Source: Marisediminitalea alba | Lineage (GTDB): Bacteria; Pseudomonadota; Gammaproteobacteria; Enterobacterales; Alteromonadaceae | Length of the DNA stretch: 64,000 nucleotides | Reading direction: 5' to 3' | NCBI RefSeq assembly: GCF_002993365.1 | Contig: NZ_PVNP01000204.1 | Coordinates: forward strand, 1-64,000 | Shown: positions 29,358 to 38,363 of the stretch, in pieces | How positions within the stretch are numbered: position 1 is the first letter of the stretch | Layout: each line of letters begins with the position of its first letter | Notes under the pieces: generated by a model | What the model saw: the letters and a program-made list of their open reading frames with translations, nothing else | Told to the model about the DNA's origin: nothing | Databases searched by the model: none | Position numbers and translations under genes: made by a program

Positions 29358-31076
29358 GTGTCAGATAAAGCGCAGGCAAAAAAAATGGCCTATCAGATTA
29401 TGACCAGCTTCGACAAAAACTATCGCTGGTTCACCCGTGTCACCCGTGGCGCGCAGGAGCGTTTTGAAAAAGGACAGTGGCAGCAGGCCCTGGCGGCCTC
29501 TAGAGAGCGTATCTCGCTATACGAACAAAGTCTGGCGACAGCAGTCGCCGAGTTATATGACTTTATCATGGACCACCGCAAGGACCGGCAGTTTTGGGAG
29601 CTGCTAAAAAAAGCTTTTGCTGAGCTCATTGAAAACCACCCGCAGTACGAATTAGCAGAAACTTTTTATAACTCAGTCATTGGTAAGGTGTTCCGACATA
29701 AATCCATCGACAACAGTATTATGTTTGTGACCTCAAGCCGTTGCTTCCTGGCCGGCCAGGACAGACATAAAGTGATCCACAGTTTCGATACCACCACCAC
29801 AGTAATGGAAATGTACGAGTCCATTTTTGCCTGTTACCGGTTCAATATTCCCTTCGAGGACCGTGGCCGGGATATGCAGCAACTCGATGATGCCCTGCGC
29901 CAGCGCCTGAGCAAAGAAGAACTAGCCAGCGTTACCGCGGTTGAAATGCTGAAACCGGTGTTTTACCGGGGTAAAGCCGCTTACCTGGTTGGCCGGATTT
30001 GTATGCCTGAGCGCACCGTGCCTTTTGTAATAGCCCTGCATACCAACGAAAATCGCCAGATCTATGTAGATGCTCTGCTCACCGAGCGCCAGGATCTCAG
30101 CGTGGTTTTCGGCTTCGCCCGCAGTTACTTTATGGCTGATACCCAGTTTCCCGGCGAGTTGGTGGCGTTTTTGCACGAGCTACTGCCAAATAAAAAACAG
30201 TTTGAGCTGTTTATCGCACTGGGTCATTACAAACACGGTAAAACGGCCTTTTATCGTAACTTTCTCGAACATATGGATAACTCAGACGATCAGTTTGAAA
30301 TTGCACCGGGGATCCGTGGCCTGGTTATGATGGTGTTTCATCTGCCTTCCTACGGCGTAGTGTTTAAGATTATTAAGGATGAATTTGCCGAAAGTAAGAA
30401 GATTACCCGTGAGCACGTTATCGATCGCTACAAGCTGGTAAAAATGTCAGACCGGGTGGGCCGTATGGCCGATACCCACGAGTATGTGAACTTTCGTTTT
30501 CCGCTCAGCCGGATATGCCCGGCTTTACTCGAAGAGTTACAGGATACCTGCGCATCCAGTGTCGAAACAACCGACGATGAGCTGATCATTAAACACCTGT
30601 ATATCGAGAAAAAGCTCACGCCGTTAAATCTGTACCTGCAGCAGGAAACGGACCCAGAGAAACTACATAACGCCATTGATGAACTCGGCACCTGCATTAA
30701 ACAAATTGCCATGGCAAACATCTTTCCCGGCGATATGCTGCATAAAAACTTTGGCATAACCAAGCATGGCCGCGTGATCTTTTACGACTATGATGAAATT
30801 TGCTGGATGGATGAACGTAATTTTCGCTCAATCCCGAAATCGGACGATCCCTATGCCTTAGACACCCTGTCGGTAGCGCCGAACGATGTATTTCCTGAAC
30901 AGTTTGAACACTTTATTGTGGGGAAGCGGCCGTTTAAAGAAATGCTGAAATCCCTGCATGGCGACCTGATGACACCAGAATACTGGCGCGATGCGCAAAA
31001 AGAAGTCTCCCAGGGCACCATTCATAATTTTACGCCTTATCCGGGTTCGCGCCGCTTTAAACGCCAGAATCAGTGA
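29358..31076 (+). CDS. aceK: Isocitrate dehydrogenase kinase/phosphatase
   Basis: Phosphorylates or dephosphorylates isocitrate dehydrogenase to steer carbon into the glyoxylate bypass. The 572 residues match the family. Visible signatures include FVTSSRCFLAGQDRHKV, APGIRGLVMMVFHLPSY (the AceK ATP/regulatory loop), and the kinase-fold end GRVIFYDYDEICWM. It is not next to aceB/aceA here, unlike E. coli. Confidence 0.96.
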   Translation: MSDKAQAKKMAYQIMTSFDKNYRWFTRVTRGAQERFEKGQWQQALAASRERISLYEQSLATAVAELYDFIMDHRKDRQFWELLKKAFAELIENHPQYELAETFYNSVIGKVFRHKSIDNSIMFVTSSRCFLAGQDRHKVIHSFDTTTTVMEMYESIFACYRFNIPFEDRGRDMQQLDDALRQRLSKEELASVTAVEMLKPVFYRGKAAYLVGRICMPERTVPFVIALHTNENRQIYVDALLTERQDLSVVFGFARSYFMADTQFPGELVAFLHELLPNKKQFELFIALGHYKHGKTAFYRNFLEHMDNSDDQFEIAPGIRGLVMMVFHLPSYGVVFKIIKDEFAESKKITREHVIDRYKLVKMSDRVGRMADTHEYVNFRFPLSRICPALLEELQDTCASSVETTDDELIIKHLYIEKKLTPLNLYLQQETDPEKLHNAIDELGTCIKQIAMANIFPGDMLHKNFGITKHGRVIFYDYDEICWMDERNFRSIPKSDDPYALDTLSVAPNDVFPEQFEHFIVGKRPFKEMLKSLHGDLMTPEYWRDAQKEVSQGTIHNFTPYPGSRRFKRQNQ

Positions 31077-31150
31077 TAAGAGGGTGTTTGTAAATCGGTG
31101 AGAATTTGCTGGAGTTCAGTGTAACAGGAAAGACATGGGCTAAATGGTAA

Positions 31151-31173
31151 AGGCGCAAGTGTAATCTGCGCCT
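31151..31173. terminator. Hairpin between aceK and the beta-barrel gene
   Basis: A 7-bp stem (AGGCGCA / TGCGCCT) with a 9-base loop between two convergent genes. On the minus strand it is followed by TTTACC, so it is a better fit for the gene at 31185-31691. Confidence 0.5.
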
Positions 31174-31184
31174 CAATATTAGCA

Positions 31185-31691
31185 TTAGTAGCTATAACGA
31201 ACCCCTAAAGATAATACATCGACTTCATCAAAGGCTTCGTACAGAGCTTCAATTGCTACTTGATCACTTACCTTAAATGATGCGCCACCACCGAAACCAA
31301 ATTCCCAGTCATCTTCAGAAACAGACTCGCCACCCGCACTGGCTGTTGCTTCTAAACGACCGTACGACGGTTGCAGGAAAACGCCGAACTTTTCGTTTAC
31401 GTTGTACTGTGCGCGAACGCTTGCCACGATCAGGCTGTCGACTTCAATATCAACACCGTAAACCGTATCGTCACCTACGCCAAAGCCCACACGTAATTCC
31501 GGCATGAAAGTCAGCGAGTCATTGTCATAGGTATAGCCAACACTGCCGTAGACAGCGCCGAGTGAAATATCATCAGCTTCAATGTCCTCATTCAAGCTGG
31601 AATAACCGCCTGACAGGTTCCATTGGGCATTGGCAGAAACGGATGCGCCAATTAATAGAGAAAAAGAGAGTGTTTTAAGAAGTGTTTTCAT
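31185..31691 (-). CDS. Small outer-membrane beta-barrel protein
   Basis: Starts at 31691 (MKTLLKTLSFS) with a signal peptide cut after SANA; the longer frame start is not supported. The 168 residues show alternating beta strands with the end VLSLGVRYSY, aromatic at the C-terminus as in outer-membrane barrels of the OmpW/OmpA-like eight-strand type. The strands GSVGYTYDNDSLTFMPELRV and VRAQYNVNEKFGVFLQPSY fit. Its ligand is unknown. Confidence 0.78.
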   Translation of the reverse strand: MKTLLKTLSFSLLIGASVSANAQWNLSGGYSSLNEDIEADDISLGAVYGSVGYTYDNDSLTFMPELRVGFGVGDDTVYGVDIEVDSLIVASVRAQYNVNEKFGVFLQPSYGRLEATASAGGESVSEDDWEFGFGGGASFKVSDQVAIEALYEAFDEVDVLSLGVRYSY

Positions 31692-31992
31692 TTTACATTT
31701 TTCCTTTGTAATGATGACCAACACAGGCAGGGACCCATCAAATGGGAGAAAGGCAAATCCACTGCCCGATGTCCGGTCAGGAATTTATCACAGGAATAAC
31801 GTTACTCACCAGATTATTTACGTTTTCTTTATCGAAATGTTCAAGTTACGCAGTTTTGCAATGGATTCGCTCTTGCAACGCATTGAGGCATTCTATGGTG
31901 TGATGAAAGCCTGCAGGCAGATCGTTCAAATTTGCCTGCAAACGGGAGCCTGATATTAATTTTTGTGCAATCCACCACTAGTCTAATTTCAC

Positions 31993-32376
31993 TTATAAAA
32001 GAGTAGCGAACAAGGCAACGCTAATGCCCAGCCCCGCCACAAACATGATGCTGCGCAGCTTGTCGATGTCATACCAATAGCAAAGCAGGTACACAATGCG
32101 ACAAATCACGAAGGCCACAGCCAGGTAGACGTGGGTTGCCCCAACCGTGCTTAAAGCCAGTACCGCCAGTGCTGCAGGGGCAAAATAGGTAATCGCCTCA
32201 AAACAATTATAATGTGCAGCATTAGCCCTAGCGCCAAAGCCTTCAAGGGATTGCTGCTGAGCACGTGGGTGGCGATTGTCGTAGCCACCGGCGCGCTGCA
32301 TGGCCACCGCCAGTGGCACCTTGGCTAAAAATGGCATGACGCAAACCAGCATCAGGCAAAGTAAAAAGATTGTCAC
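31993..32376 (-). CDS. MAPEG family membrane protein
   Basis: A 127-residue protein with four membrane segments of the membrane-associated eicosanoid and glutathione metabolism family. The motif GFGARANAAHYNCFEAITYF holds the conserved R-A-x-x-A-x-x-N-x-x-E pattern that binds glutathione in this family. Substrate is unknown. It precedes two lipoprotein/periplasmic genes on the same strand. Confidence 0.88.
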   Translation of the reverse strand: MTIFLLCLMLVCVMPFLAKVPLAVAMQRAGGYDNRHPRAQQQSLEGFGARANAAHYNCFEAITYFAPAALAVLALSTVGATHVYLAVAFVICRIVYLLCYWYDIDKLRSIMFVAGLGISVALFATLL

Positions 32377-32409
32377 CGGTGTTCCTCCTTGTCTGGTGTC
32401 AGACTTACG

Positions 32410-32940
32410 TTATTGTTGTTGCATAAATATGGTGACTTCGGCCATAACCAGACCAAACTTTTTCACATAAGAACGGTTCATCAGGGTGCCGTCGCCCATG
32501 GCCCAGAACCAATCGTCAAACGCCACCTGATATGTAGTATCGTCTACCGGTAAGTCCATTTCGTATTGAAAGTTAAATGCATTGCCGTACGACGTGCCCT
32601 TTGCCACACCCAGAATATCTCCGGCCCGGCCTTCATAAACACCGTTGCCGGTTGGCGTTATCCGCCAGGTGCGTTGCATTGGCCCCTCGCCCACCTCGTA
32701 GTTGAACGACTCGTCCAGCACCAGCGTGTTGCCATCCATACTGCCTTTAATGTCTACCGTGAAGCGCTGCACCACATCTCCGGATCGGTTTTGTACGATG
32801 CCCCAGGCTTTTACATCACCAACAAAAAATGACTCCAGCGACAATGGCGGTGTAGTCTGCTGATACTTGCTGCCATCAATAGAGGCACTGCACCCGGCTA
32901 ATGCAAAAAATAAAATCCCTAAAACCAATATACGATACAT
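32410..32940 (-). CDS. DUF3833 family lipoprotein
   Basis: A 176-residue lipoprotein with signal peptide ending ALAGC (Cys17). The body (FFVGDVKAWGIVQNRSGDVV, AFDDWFWAMGDGTLMNRSYV) matches DUF3833, a lipocalin-like family of unknown function. It sits 2 bp downstream of a chalcone-isomerase-like gene, a pairing seen in many marine gammaproteobacteria. Confidence 0.88.
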   Translation of the reverse strand: MYRILVLGILFFALAGCSASIDGSKYQQTTPPLSLESFFVGDVKAWGIVQNRSGDVVQRFTVDIKGSMDGNTLVLDESFNYEVGEGPMQRTWRITPTGNGVYEGRAGDILGVAKGTSYGNAFNFQYEMDLPVDDTTYQVAFDDWFWAMGDGTLMNRSYVKKFGLVMAEVTIFMQQQ

Positions 32941-32942
32941 TT

Positions 32943-33479
32943 CTATTCCTCCAACTCCAGTAATTTTGCTCTGAATTCAGGCTCGGTGGTTTGTGGTCCC
33001 AGCCAGATATTAAAAAACCATTCGCCAAATGCCACTTCCTCTACCTCGCCCACCAGCTCATCGTTGTGAAAAAAGCGCGTGACGCCGGCACTGGTTTTGA
33101 TGCCGGTGATAGTGTCCTGTTCTTTCACATCCGGGAAAATCTGCTGCATCGTACTCTGCCAGCGTTCAATGCGGGATTTGTCCGACAGCCCTTGTTCGCG
33201 CATTTCCTTAATCGAACGCTCAGCGATGTCTTCACCGTCAAAATCACGCAGATAGGTAAGCGCCAGAGCAAAAGACTCCTGTGGCTGCCATTTTCCCTGC
33301 GGGGCAAACAAGCGTGCGTCATACACGTCCCAGAACAGGTACGAGTAGCGGGCCTCCCCCACTTTGGCTGCGCCGGGTATCGCTGAGGTAACCAATTCAG
33401 GCACGCCGCTACTGGCCTGAGCAGTATAACTCAGTACGAAAAAAGTCAGCGCGCCTAGCCGCTGCAGATAACTTTTCAT
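32943..33479 (-). CDS. Chalcone isomerase-like periplasmic protein
   Basis: A 178-residue secreted protein with a signal peptide ending around TAQA-SS. YLFWDVYDARLFAP, ALALTYLRDFDGEDIAERS and the C-terminal FGEWFFNIWLGPQT are typical of the bacterial chalcone-isomerase-like fold. Bacterial members are not expected to act on flavonoids; a fatty-acid-binding role is inferred. It is two bases upstream of the DUF3833 gene, so the two form one operon with MAPEG behind. Confidence 0.88.
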   Translation of the reverse strand: MKSYLQRLGALTFFVLSYTAQASSGVPELVTSAIPGAAKVGEARYSYLFWDVYDARLFAPQGKWQPQESFALALTYLRDFDGEDIAERSIKEMREQGLSDKSRIERWQSTMQQIFPDVKEQDTITGIKTSAGVTRFFHNDELVGEVEEVAFGEWFFNIWLGPQTTEPEFRAKLLELEE

Positions 33480-33614
33480 AAAATCTCCGAAAAATCTGAT
33501 ACTGCTTATACCGTGGCAACCACATTCGTGATCACATTGGCAAAGTACCGGCGATTGATCTTTGTAATGGCTGGGATTACCCTGCCCTTTTCGTTACTAA
33601 TAGCAATAGCCACC

Positions 33615-34550
33615 ATGACTCCCGAACATCTGCAAAAGCAGTTAGGACTCAGTCTGCCTTCTCCGTTACAGCGTTTTACACCAAACTGGCCAGGTGCAGA
33701 AAATGTCACCCTGTGGGTGAAACGCGATGACCTCATCCACCCTATTATTTCGGGTAATAAGTGGCGCAAGCTGAGTCAGTTGTTGGCAGACCACGCTGCC
33801 ACAACGCAACACATTGTGAGTTTTGGTGGAGGCTTCTCAAATCACCTGCACGCCCTTGGCTGGTGCTGCCAGCAACTGGGTATTGAGTTTACGGCGCTGG
33901 TCAGAGGCAACTATGGAGCATCGCCAACGCCGATGCTGACCGACCTTAGCCGCTGGCAGGCCAATATTCGCTATCTCACTAAACTGGAATACAGGCAACG
34001 TGATGAGCCTGACTTTTTAGCCGACCTGAGCGAACAATATCCCGGCGCCCTGATCATTCCCGAAGGCGGCAGTCAACATGCTGCGCTGGCGGGCGTCCAA
34101 ACTATGCTGGCGGAATGTCCTAGCCCGTTTGATAAGATTATTACTCCCGTAGCAAGTGGCGCGACTATGGCGGGAATAATAAATGGCGCCGGAATGATTG
34201 CTGGCGTTAGCGCCAGGCAGCAAGTATTGGGTATTGCAGTTCTTAAAGGGGTTGGGTATCTTGAGGACTTGGTAGCTCAATTTTTACCCGCTAAATCAAA
34301 CCGCGACTGGCAGATCCTGCATCACTACCATCACGGCGGTTATGCCCGCACCTCGCCGGCATTACTGACTTTATGTGAAGAAATGCAGCAGGCGTATGCG
34401 ATCCCGGTAGAACCTGTTTATTCAGGCAAAGTATTTTATGCCGTAAAAGCATTGCTGGCCCAAGGCGCCTTTGCGGCCGGCGAGCAGGTTATCATTGTGC
34501 ACACCGGCGGGCTACAGGGGGCCCGAACTGATCCTGACAGCCATTCGTAA
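33615..34550 (+). CDS. D-cysteine desulfhydrase / ACC deaminase family PLP enzyme
   Basis: A fold-type II PLP enzyme, 311 residues from the ATG at 33615 (TPEHLQKQLGL). The longer frame starting at a GTG (33513) adds a hydrophobic leader that reads as upstream DNA. The PLP lysine is in HPIISGNKWRKL. FGGGFSNHLHALGW, IIPEGGSQHAALAG and VASGATMAG bind the cofactor phosphate. D-cysteine desulfhydrase is the likeliest activity, but ACC deaminase or a racemase is possible. Confidence 0.82.
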   Translation: MTPEHLQKQLGLSLPSPLQRFTPNWPGAENVTLWVKRDDLIHPIISGNKWRKLSQLLADHAATTQHIVSFGGGFSNHLHALGWCCQQLGIEFTALVRGNYGASPTPMLTDLSRWQANIRYLTKLEYRQRDEPDFLADLSEQYPGALIIPEGGSQHAALAGVQTMLAECPSPFDKIITPVASGATMAGIINGAGMIAGVSARQQVLGIAVLKGVGYLEDLVAQFLPAKSNRDWQILHHYHHGGYARTSPALLTLCEEMQQAYAIPVEPVYSGKVFYAVKALLAQGAFAAGEQVIIVHTGGLQGARTDPDSHS

Positions 34551-34591
34551 CGTTACCAACTAAGAGCATCAAAAACTAACAGGGAGACTAC

Positions 34592-34999
34592 ATGAGTGAC
34601 AACCACACCGTTTTTTCACGTCCCAGCCAGTTGTTAATCGACCGCTCGTTAACCCTGTGTAAATCGCTACTGCGAATGGAAAACTCCTTTTATCCCTTTG
34701 CAGCGATTTATGAAAACGGTCGCATAGGCTGTTTATTCAGTGAAGACTTCGGCGTAGAGAATCCCGGTGAGATGCAAATTCTTGAGCATCTGCAATGGCG
34801 GATTATCGACAACATTACCGACAACGATGCCTACGCGACGTTAGTATACGCGGCACAAATTGAAATTAATGAGCAGGAAGCCCAGGACGCCATTGTGATT
34901 ACACTGTGCGAACCCAACCGTCCTGAACGTTCGGTGGTCTATCCTTATTATCGACAAAACCAGCGCGTCATCCTTGCACCGCCACTGGTCGAAAAGTAA
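34592..34999 (+). CDS. Uncharacterised 135-residue protein
   Basis: A polar cytoplasmic protein with no signal or membrane segment and a good ribosome site (AGGGAGA). I do not recognise the family. The middle carries an acidic run (DNITDNDAYATLVYAAQIEI) and the C-terminus a basic/hydrophobic tail (VVYPYYRQNQRVILAPPL). It lies 112 bp upstream of the carboxynorspermidine genes and 41 bp after the PLP gene, all on one strand. Confidence 0.7.
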   Translation: MSDNHTVFSRPSQLLIDRSLTLCKSLLRMENSFYPFAAIYENGRIGCLFSEDFGVENPGEMQILEHLQWRIIDNITDNDAYATLVYAAQIEINEQEAQDAIVITLCEPNRPERSVVYPYYRQNQRVILAPPLVEK

Positions 35000-35111
35000 T
35001 CATCATCTATAATTCTACAGCACGGCAGACGGTCAACTTTGCTTGCCTATTTTGCGCCGTCTGATAGCATTCAACGCAAATTTTAAATCCATTACAAAAG
35101 GGATAAAGACT

Positions 35112-36314
35112 ATGTCTCGTGTTCTGATCATCGGCGCTGGTGGCGTAGCGGCAGTTACCGTAAAAAAATGTGCTCGCCTGCCTGAGTACTTCGACGAAAT
35201 TTACCTGGCCAGCCGCACCGTTTCCAAGTGTGAAGCACTGCAACAGGAAGTGGGCATCGACCGTGTAAAAGGCGTATTCGCCGTTGATGCTGACGACGCT
35301 AAAGCCGTTGAAGCGTTAATTAACAACGTTAACCCGGATCTGGTGGTTAACCTGGCGCTGCCGTATCAGGATCTGCCCATCATGGACGCCTGTCTGGCCA
35401 CTAAAACCGATTACCTGGATACCGCCAACTATGAGCCCAAAGACGTTGCTAAGTTTGAATACAGCTGGCAGTGGGCCTATCAGGATAAATTTAAAGAGGC
35501 CGGTATCATGGCGCTGCTCGGCAGTGGTTTCGATCCGGGCGTAACCAACGTTTACACCGCCTATGCTGCAAAACACTATTTCGACGAAATCCATTATCTG
35601 GATATTGTCGACTGTAACGGCGGCGACCACGGCCAGGCCTTTGCCACTAACTTTAACCCTGAAATCAACATCCGTGAGATCACCCAGCGCGGCCGATTCT
35701 GGGAAGATGGCGAGTGGAAAGAAACCGATCCGCTGAGCGTTCGTGAAGATCTGGATTATCAGAACATTGGTGTTCGTGCGTCTTACCTGATGTTCCATGA
35801 AGAGCTGGAGTCTATTGTTAAGCACTTCCCGTCTCTGAAACGCGCCCGTTTCTGGATGACCTTTGGCGATGCTTATCTTAACCACCTGCGGGTACTGGAA
35901 GGCATCGGTATGACCAGCATCGAGCCGGTGGAATTCCAGGGTCAGCAAATTGTTCCGCTTGAGTTCTTAAAAGCGGTATTGCCTAACCCTGGCTCACTGG
36001 CCGAAGGCTACACCGGCATGACCTGTATCGGTACTTATATTACGGGTATTAAAGACGGCAAAGAAAAGACCATCTTCATTTATAACAACTGCGACCACGC
36101 GGTATGTAACGAAGAAGTGGGCGCTCAGGCTGTCTCTTACACCACAGGTGTACCGGCCATGATTGGCGCGATGATGATGCTGCAGGGTAAGTGGCATAAG
36201 CCAGGTGTGTGGAATATGGAACAGTTTGATCCGGATCCGTTTATGGAAGAGCTCAACAAACACGGCTTGCCGTGGCATGTGCTTGAATGCGATAGCAGCC
36301 CATTCAGCAAATAA
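35112..36314 (+). CDS. Carboxynorspermidine/carboxyspermidine synthase (saccharopine dehydrogenase family)
   Basis: Makes carboxynorspermidine (or carboxyspermidine) from diamine plus aspartate-semialdehyde, using NAD(P)H. The start at 35112 gives 400 residues, beginning with the Rossmann motif RVLIIGAGGVAAVTVKKC; an upstream frame is not conserved. ALLGSGFDPGVTNVY and DIVDCNGGDHGQAFATN are typical of this branch of the family. The next gene is nspC, which acts on its product, 22 bp downstream. Confidence 0.92.
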   Translation: MSRVLIIGAGGVAAVTVKKCARLPEYFDEIYLASRTVSKCEALQQEVGIDRVKGVFAVDADDAKAVEALINNVNPDLVVNLALPYQDLPIMDACLATKTDYLDTANYEPKDVAKFEYSWQWAYQDKFKEAGIMALLGSGFDPGVTNVYTAYAAKHYFDEIHYLDIVDCNGGDHGQAFATNFNPEINIREITQRGRFWEDGEWKETDPLSVREDLDYQNIGVRASYLMFHEELESIVKHFPSLKRARFWMTFGDAYLNHLRVLEGIGMTSIEPVEFQGQQIVPLEFLKAVLPNPGSLAEGYTGMTCIGTYITGIKDGKEKTIFIYNNCDHAVCNEEVGAQAVSYTTGVPAMIGAMMMLQGKWHKPGVWNMEQFDPDPFMEELNKHGLPWHVLECDSSPFSK

Positions 36315-36336
36315 CGGTATTGACGGAGACGACGGC

Positions 36337-37467
36337 GTGACCGATTTAACCCAACGCACTGATATTCCCTCCCCGTGCTACGTGCTGGAGGAAGCGAAGC
36401 TGGTTAACAACCTGGAACTGATGAAACGCGTACAGGATGAATCCGGCGCCAGAATTATTCTGGCCCTTAAAGGATTTTCCATGTGGTCTGTGTTTGACAT
36501 TGTAAAACAGTACCTCCATGGCGCTACCGCCAGTTCGGTGTGGGAAGCCAGACTCGCCAGTGAAATGGGCAAAGAGGTGCATGCCTATGCGCCGGCTTAC
36601 AAAGCCAAAGACATTGCTGAACTGGCAGGGTTAGTTAATCATCTGTCGTTTAATAGTCTTACTCAATGGCAGGCGTATAAGGATGCTTTGCCTGGTGTTT
36701 CGCTGGGCTTGCGCATTAATCCTGAACATCAGGAAGCAGACACGCCGTTATACGATCCGGCCGCACCGGGTTCGCGCCTTGGGATCCGCGCCAGCGAACT
36801 GGACGGTATCGATTTAAGCGGTATCGAAGGGTTTCATTGCCACAACCTCTGTGAGTGCGACTCTTTTGCAACGGCTCGCACCCTCGAAGCCATCGAGCAG
36901 CGCTTTGGTAAATGGCTGGGTCAGCTAAAATGGTTAAATTTAGGCGGCGGGCACCTGATGACCCGTGCCGGCTATGACGTTGACCATCTTATTAGCACGT
37001 TGAAAGCCTTTAAAACCAAATACCCGCACCTGGATGTGATCCTCGAACCGGGTTCTGCAGTGGCCTGGCAAACCGGGCCTCTGATTGCCGAAGTAGTGGA
37101 TATCGTCAACAACGATGGGCCCATTGCGCTGCTGGATATATCTGCCACCGCGCATATGCCGGATGTACTGGAAATGCCCTATCGCCCAGCGATATTGCAC
37201 AGCGGTCAACCCGGTGAGCTGGGTCATGATATCAAGCTTGGCGGCAACTCCTGCCTGGCAGGTGATGTAATAGACACCTACAGTTTCGCCGAGCCACTGG
37301 CTATCGGAACGCGACTGCAGTTTGAAGACATGATGCACTACACCATGGTAAAAACCACGTTTTTTAACGGTGTGGAGCACCCGGCTATTGGAATTTTACG
37401 CTCCAACGGGAATTTTGAAATAGTCCGTCAATTCCATTACGACGATTTTAAAGCGCGCTTATCCTAA
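36337..37467 (+). CDS. nspC: Carboxynorspermidine decarboxylase
   Basis: PLP enzyme that removes the carboxyl from carboxynorspermidine, giving norspermidine (or spermidine), a polyamine linked to Vibrio-type biofilm control. The GTG at 36337 has GGAG 8 bases upstream and gives 376 residues. The PLP lysine is Lys45 in LALKGFSMWSVFD; EGFHCHNLCE and the C-terminal region GNSCLAGDV are further family marks. Its stop codon lies inside a terminator hairpin. Confidence 0.95.
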   Translation: MTDLTQRTDIPSPCYVLEEAKLVNNLELMKRVQDESGARIILALKGFSMWSVFDIVKQYLHGATASSVWEARLASEMGKEVHAYAPAYKAKDIAELAGLVNHLSFNSLTQWQAYKDALPGVSLGLRINPEHQEADTPLYDPAAPGSRLGIRASELDGIDLSGIEGFHCHNLCECDSFATARTLEAIEQRFGKWLGQLKWLNLGGGHLMTRAGYDVDHLISTLKAFKTKYPHLDVILEPGSAVAWQTGPLIAEVVDIVNNDGPIALLDISATAHMPDVLEMPYRPAILHSGQPGELGHDIKLGGNSCLAGDVIDTYSFAEPLAIGTRLQFEDMMHYTMVKTTFFNGVEHPAIGILRSNGNFEIVRQFHYDDFKARLS

Positions 37468-37475
37468 GCGCGTTT
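37454..37475 (+). terminator. nspC terminator overlapping the stop codon
   Basis: A perfect 8-bp stem (CGCGCTTA / TAAGCGCG) with a 3-base loop and TTT after it. The TAA stop at 37465-37467 is part of the 3' arm. Confidence 0.7.
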
Positions 37476-37513
37476 CCATCACTCCGATTTTAACGCCATA
37501 TTAGCTTTCATCA

Positions 37514-37614
37514 ATCTAACGCCCTAATTGGGCGGCACAAACGCGTGGGCTATATTGCGAAGCGCCCGCGTGCTTTTGCCCCAGAGAACGGGCGAGTGCC
37601 TGAATTTGTTAGCT
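37514..37614 (-). repeat. attC site of cassette C1
   Basis: 101 bp. Minus-strand R'' core AGCTAAC (37614-37608) and R' core GTTAGAT (37520-37514), with a GCTTCGC loop region. It shares the long right arm TAGCCCACGCGT-TTGTGCCGCC with the C2 attC. The R' is followed by host sequence, not another cassette. Confidence 0.85.
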
Positions 37615-37622
37615 GCCACCTA

Positions 37623-37886
37623 CTAGTAATGGTAACGACACGAGATAACCGTAATTGCTGTACCGTCTACCGCATATACCAAACGGTTAGTATCATCTAT
37701 TCTACGGGACCAGAAACCTGCAAGATTTTCTTTAAGAGGTTCCGGCTTTCCAATTCCATCAAATGGAGCGCGCTTAACATCAGAAATTAACTTATTGATA
37801 CGTTTCAAGGTTTTCTTGTCTTGAGTCTGCCAATATACGTAACTATTCCAAGCTTCATCAGTCCATGATAACAGCCTGTTACTCAT
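37623..37886 (-). CDS. yoeB: Toxin YoeB (RNase, RelE superfamily)
   Basis: An mRNA interferase acting with the ribosome, neutralised by YefM. The 87 residues match YoeB throughout: LLSWTDEAWNSYVYWQTQDK, KRINKLISDVKRAPFDGIG, KPEPLKENLAGFWSRRID and the end SCRYHY, with the catalytic Glu, Arg and C-terminal His/Tyr in place. The start overlaps the yefM stop by 8 bases (ATGAGTAA). It is inside cassette C1, in the cassette-sense direction. Confidence 0.93.
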   Translation of the reverse strand: MSNRLLSWTDEAWNSYVYWQTQDKKTLKRINKLISDVKRAPFDGIGKPEPLKENLAGFWSRRIDDTNRLVYAVDGTAITVISCRYHY

Positions 37887-38133
37887 CAATAAGTTCTCGC
37901 TGGGTCGTTTTTGCCGCTTTAAACTGCTCTATTGAACGATTTAAGTGTTCAGCGTTCGCTGGAGAACGAAGTAGATGAACGGTTTCCATAAGGCTGTTGT
38001 AGTAATCTAATGACATTACAACAGCATCTTCAGAGTCACGACGAGTAATTACGGTAGTATCTGCATCGTTGATTACATTGTCCAACACGGCTTTTAGACT
38101 ATTTCGTGCTTCGGTAAAAGAGACAATTCTCAT
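37879..38133 (-). CDS. yefM: Antitoxin YefM (Phd/YefM family)
   Basis: A DNA-binding antitoxin of 84 residues that represses its own promoter and blocks YoeB. The start MRIVSFTEARNSLKAVLDNV is the standard YefM N-terminus; the ATG at 38133 is used, though the frame extends to a GTG at 38145. AVVMSLDYYNSLMETVHLL is the conserved dimer and toxin-contact region. An operator-like palindrome over its -10 lies just upstream. Confidence 0.93.
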   Translation of the reverse strand: MRIVSFTEARNSLKAVLDNVINDADTTVITRRDSEDAVVMSLDYYNSLMETVHLLRSPANAEHLNRSIEQFKAAKTTQRELIDE

Positions 38134-38143
38134 TTTGCACCCC

Positions 38144-38167
38144 ACTTGTACATTATATTGGACAAGT
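38144..38167 (-). promoter_or_regulatory. yefM-yoeB promoter/operator
   Basis: An inverted repeat ACTTGT...ACAAGT surrounds a TATAAT (38157-38152), 19 bases before the yefM ATG. This is the expected layout for YefM autoregulation, with the repressor covering the -10. The -35 is not consensus. Confidence 0.7.
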
Positions 38168-38220
38168 CTAGATCGGAAATAAGCACATGTACAGGATATT
38201 GTGCATTACTGCCCCGTGGC

Positions 38221-38307
38221 AGCTAACGCCCTAATTTGGCGGCACACACGCGTGGGCTATACTGCGAAGCAGAGCCTGCGAGTTTGTGTCACCAACATTT
38301 GTTAGTT
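38221..38307 (-). repeat. attC site of cassette C2
   Basis: 87 bp. R'' AACTAAC (38307-38301) and R' GTTAGCT (38227-38221) on the minus strand. Inner arms GGCTCTGC / GCAGTATAGCC flank a TTC loop. Confidence 0.87.
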
Positions 38308-38363
38308 GCCGTAAACTCAAACTACGTGCTAACATTTGTGCACACGCATGTACGGAGTTGAAA

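Noticed and set aside
35316-35948. 210-residue frame antisense to the carboxynorspermidine synthase
   Set aside because: A shadow of the real gene's codon use; no independent start signal or recognisable motif.
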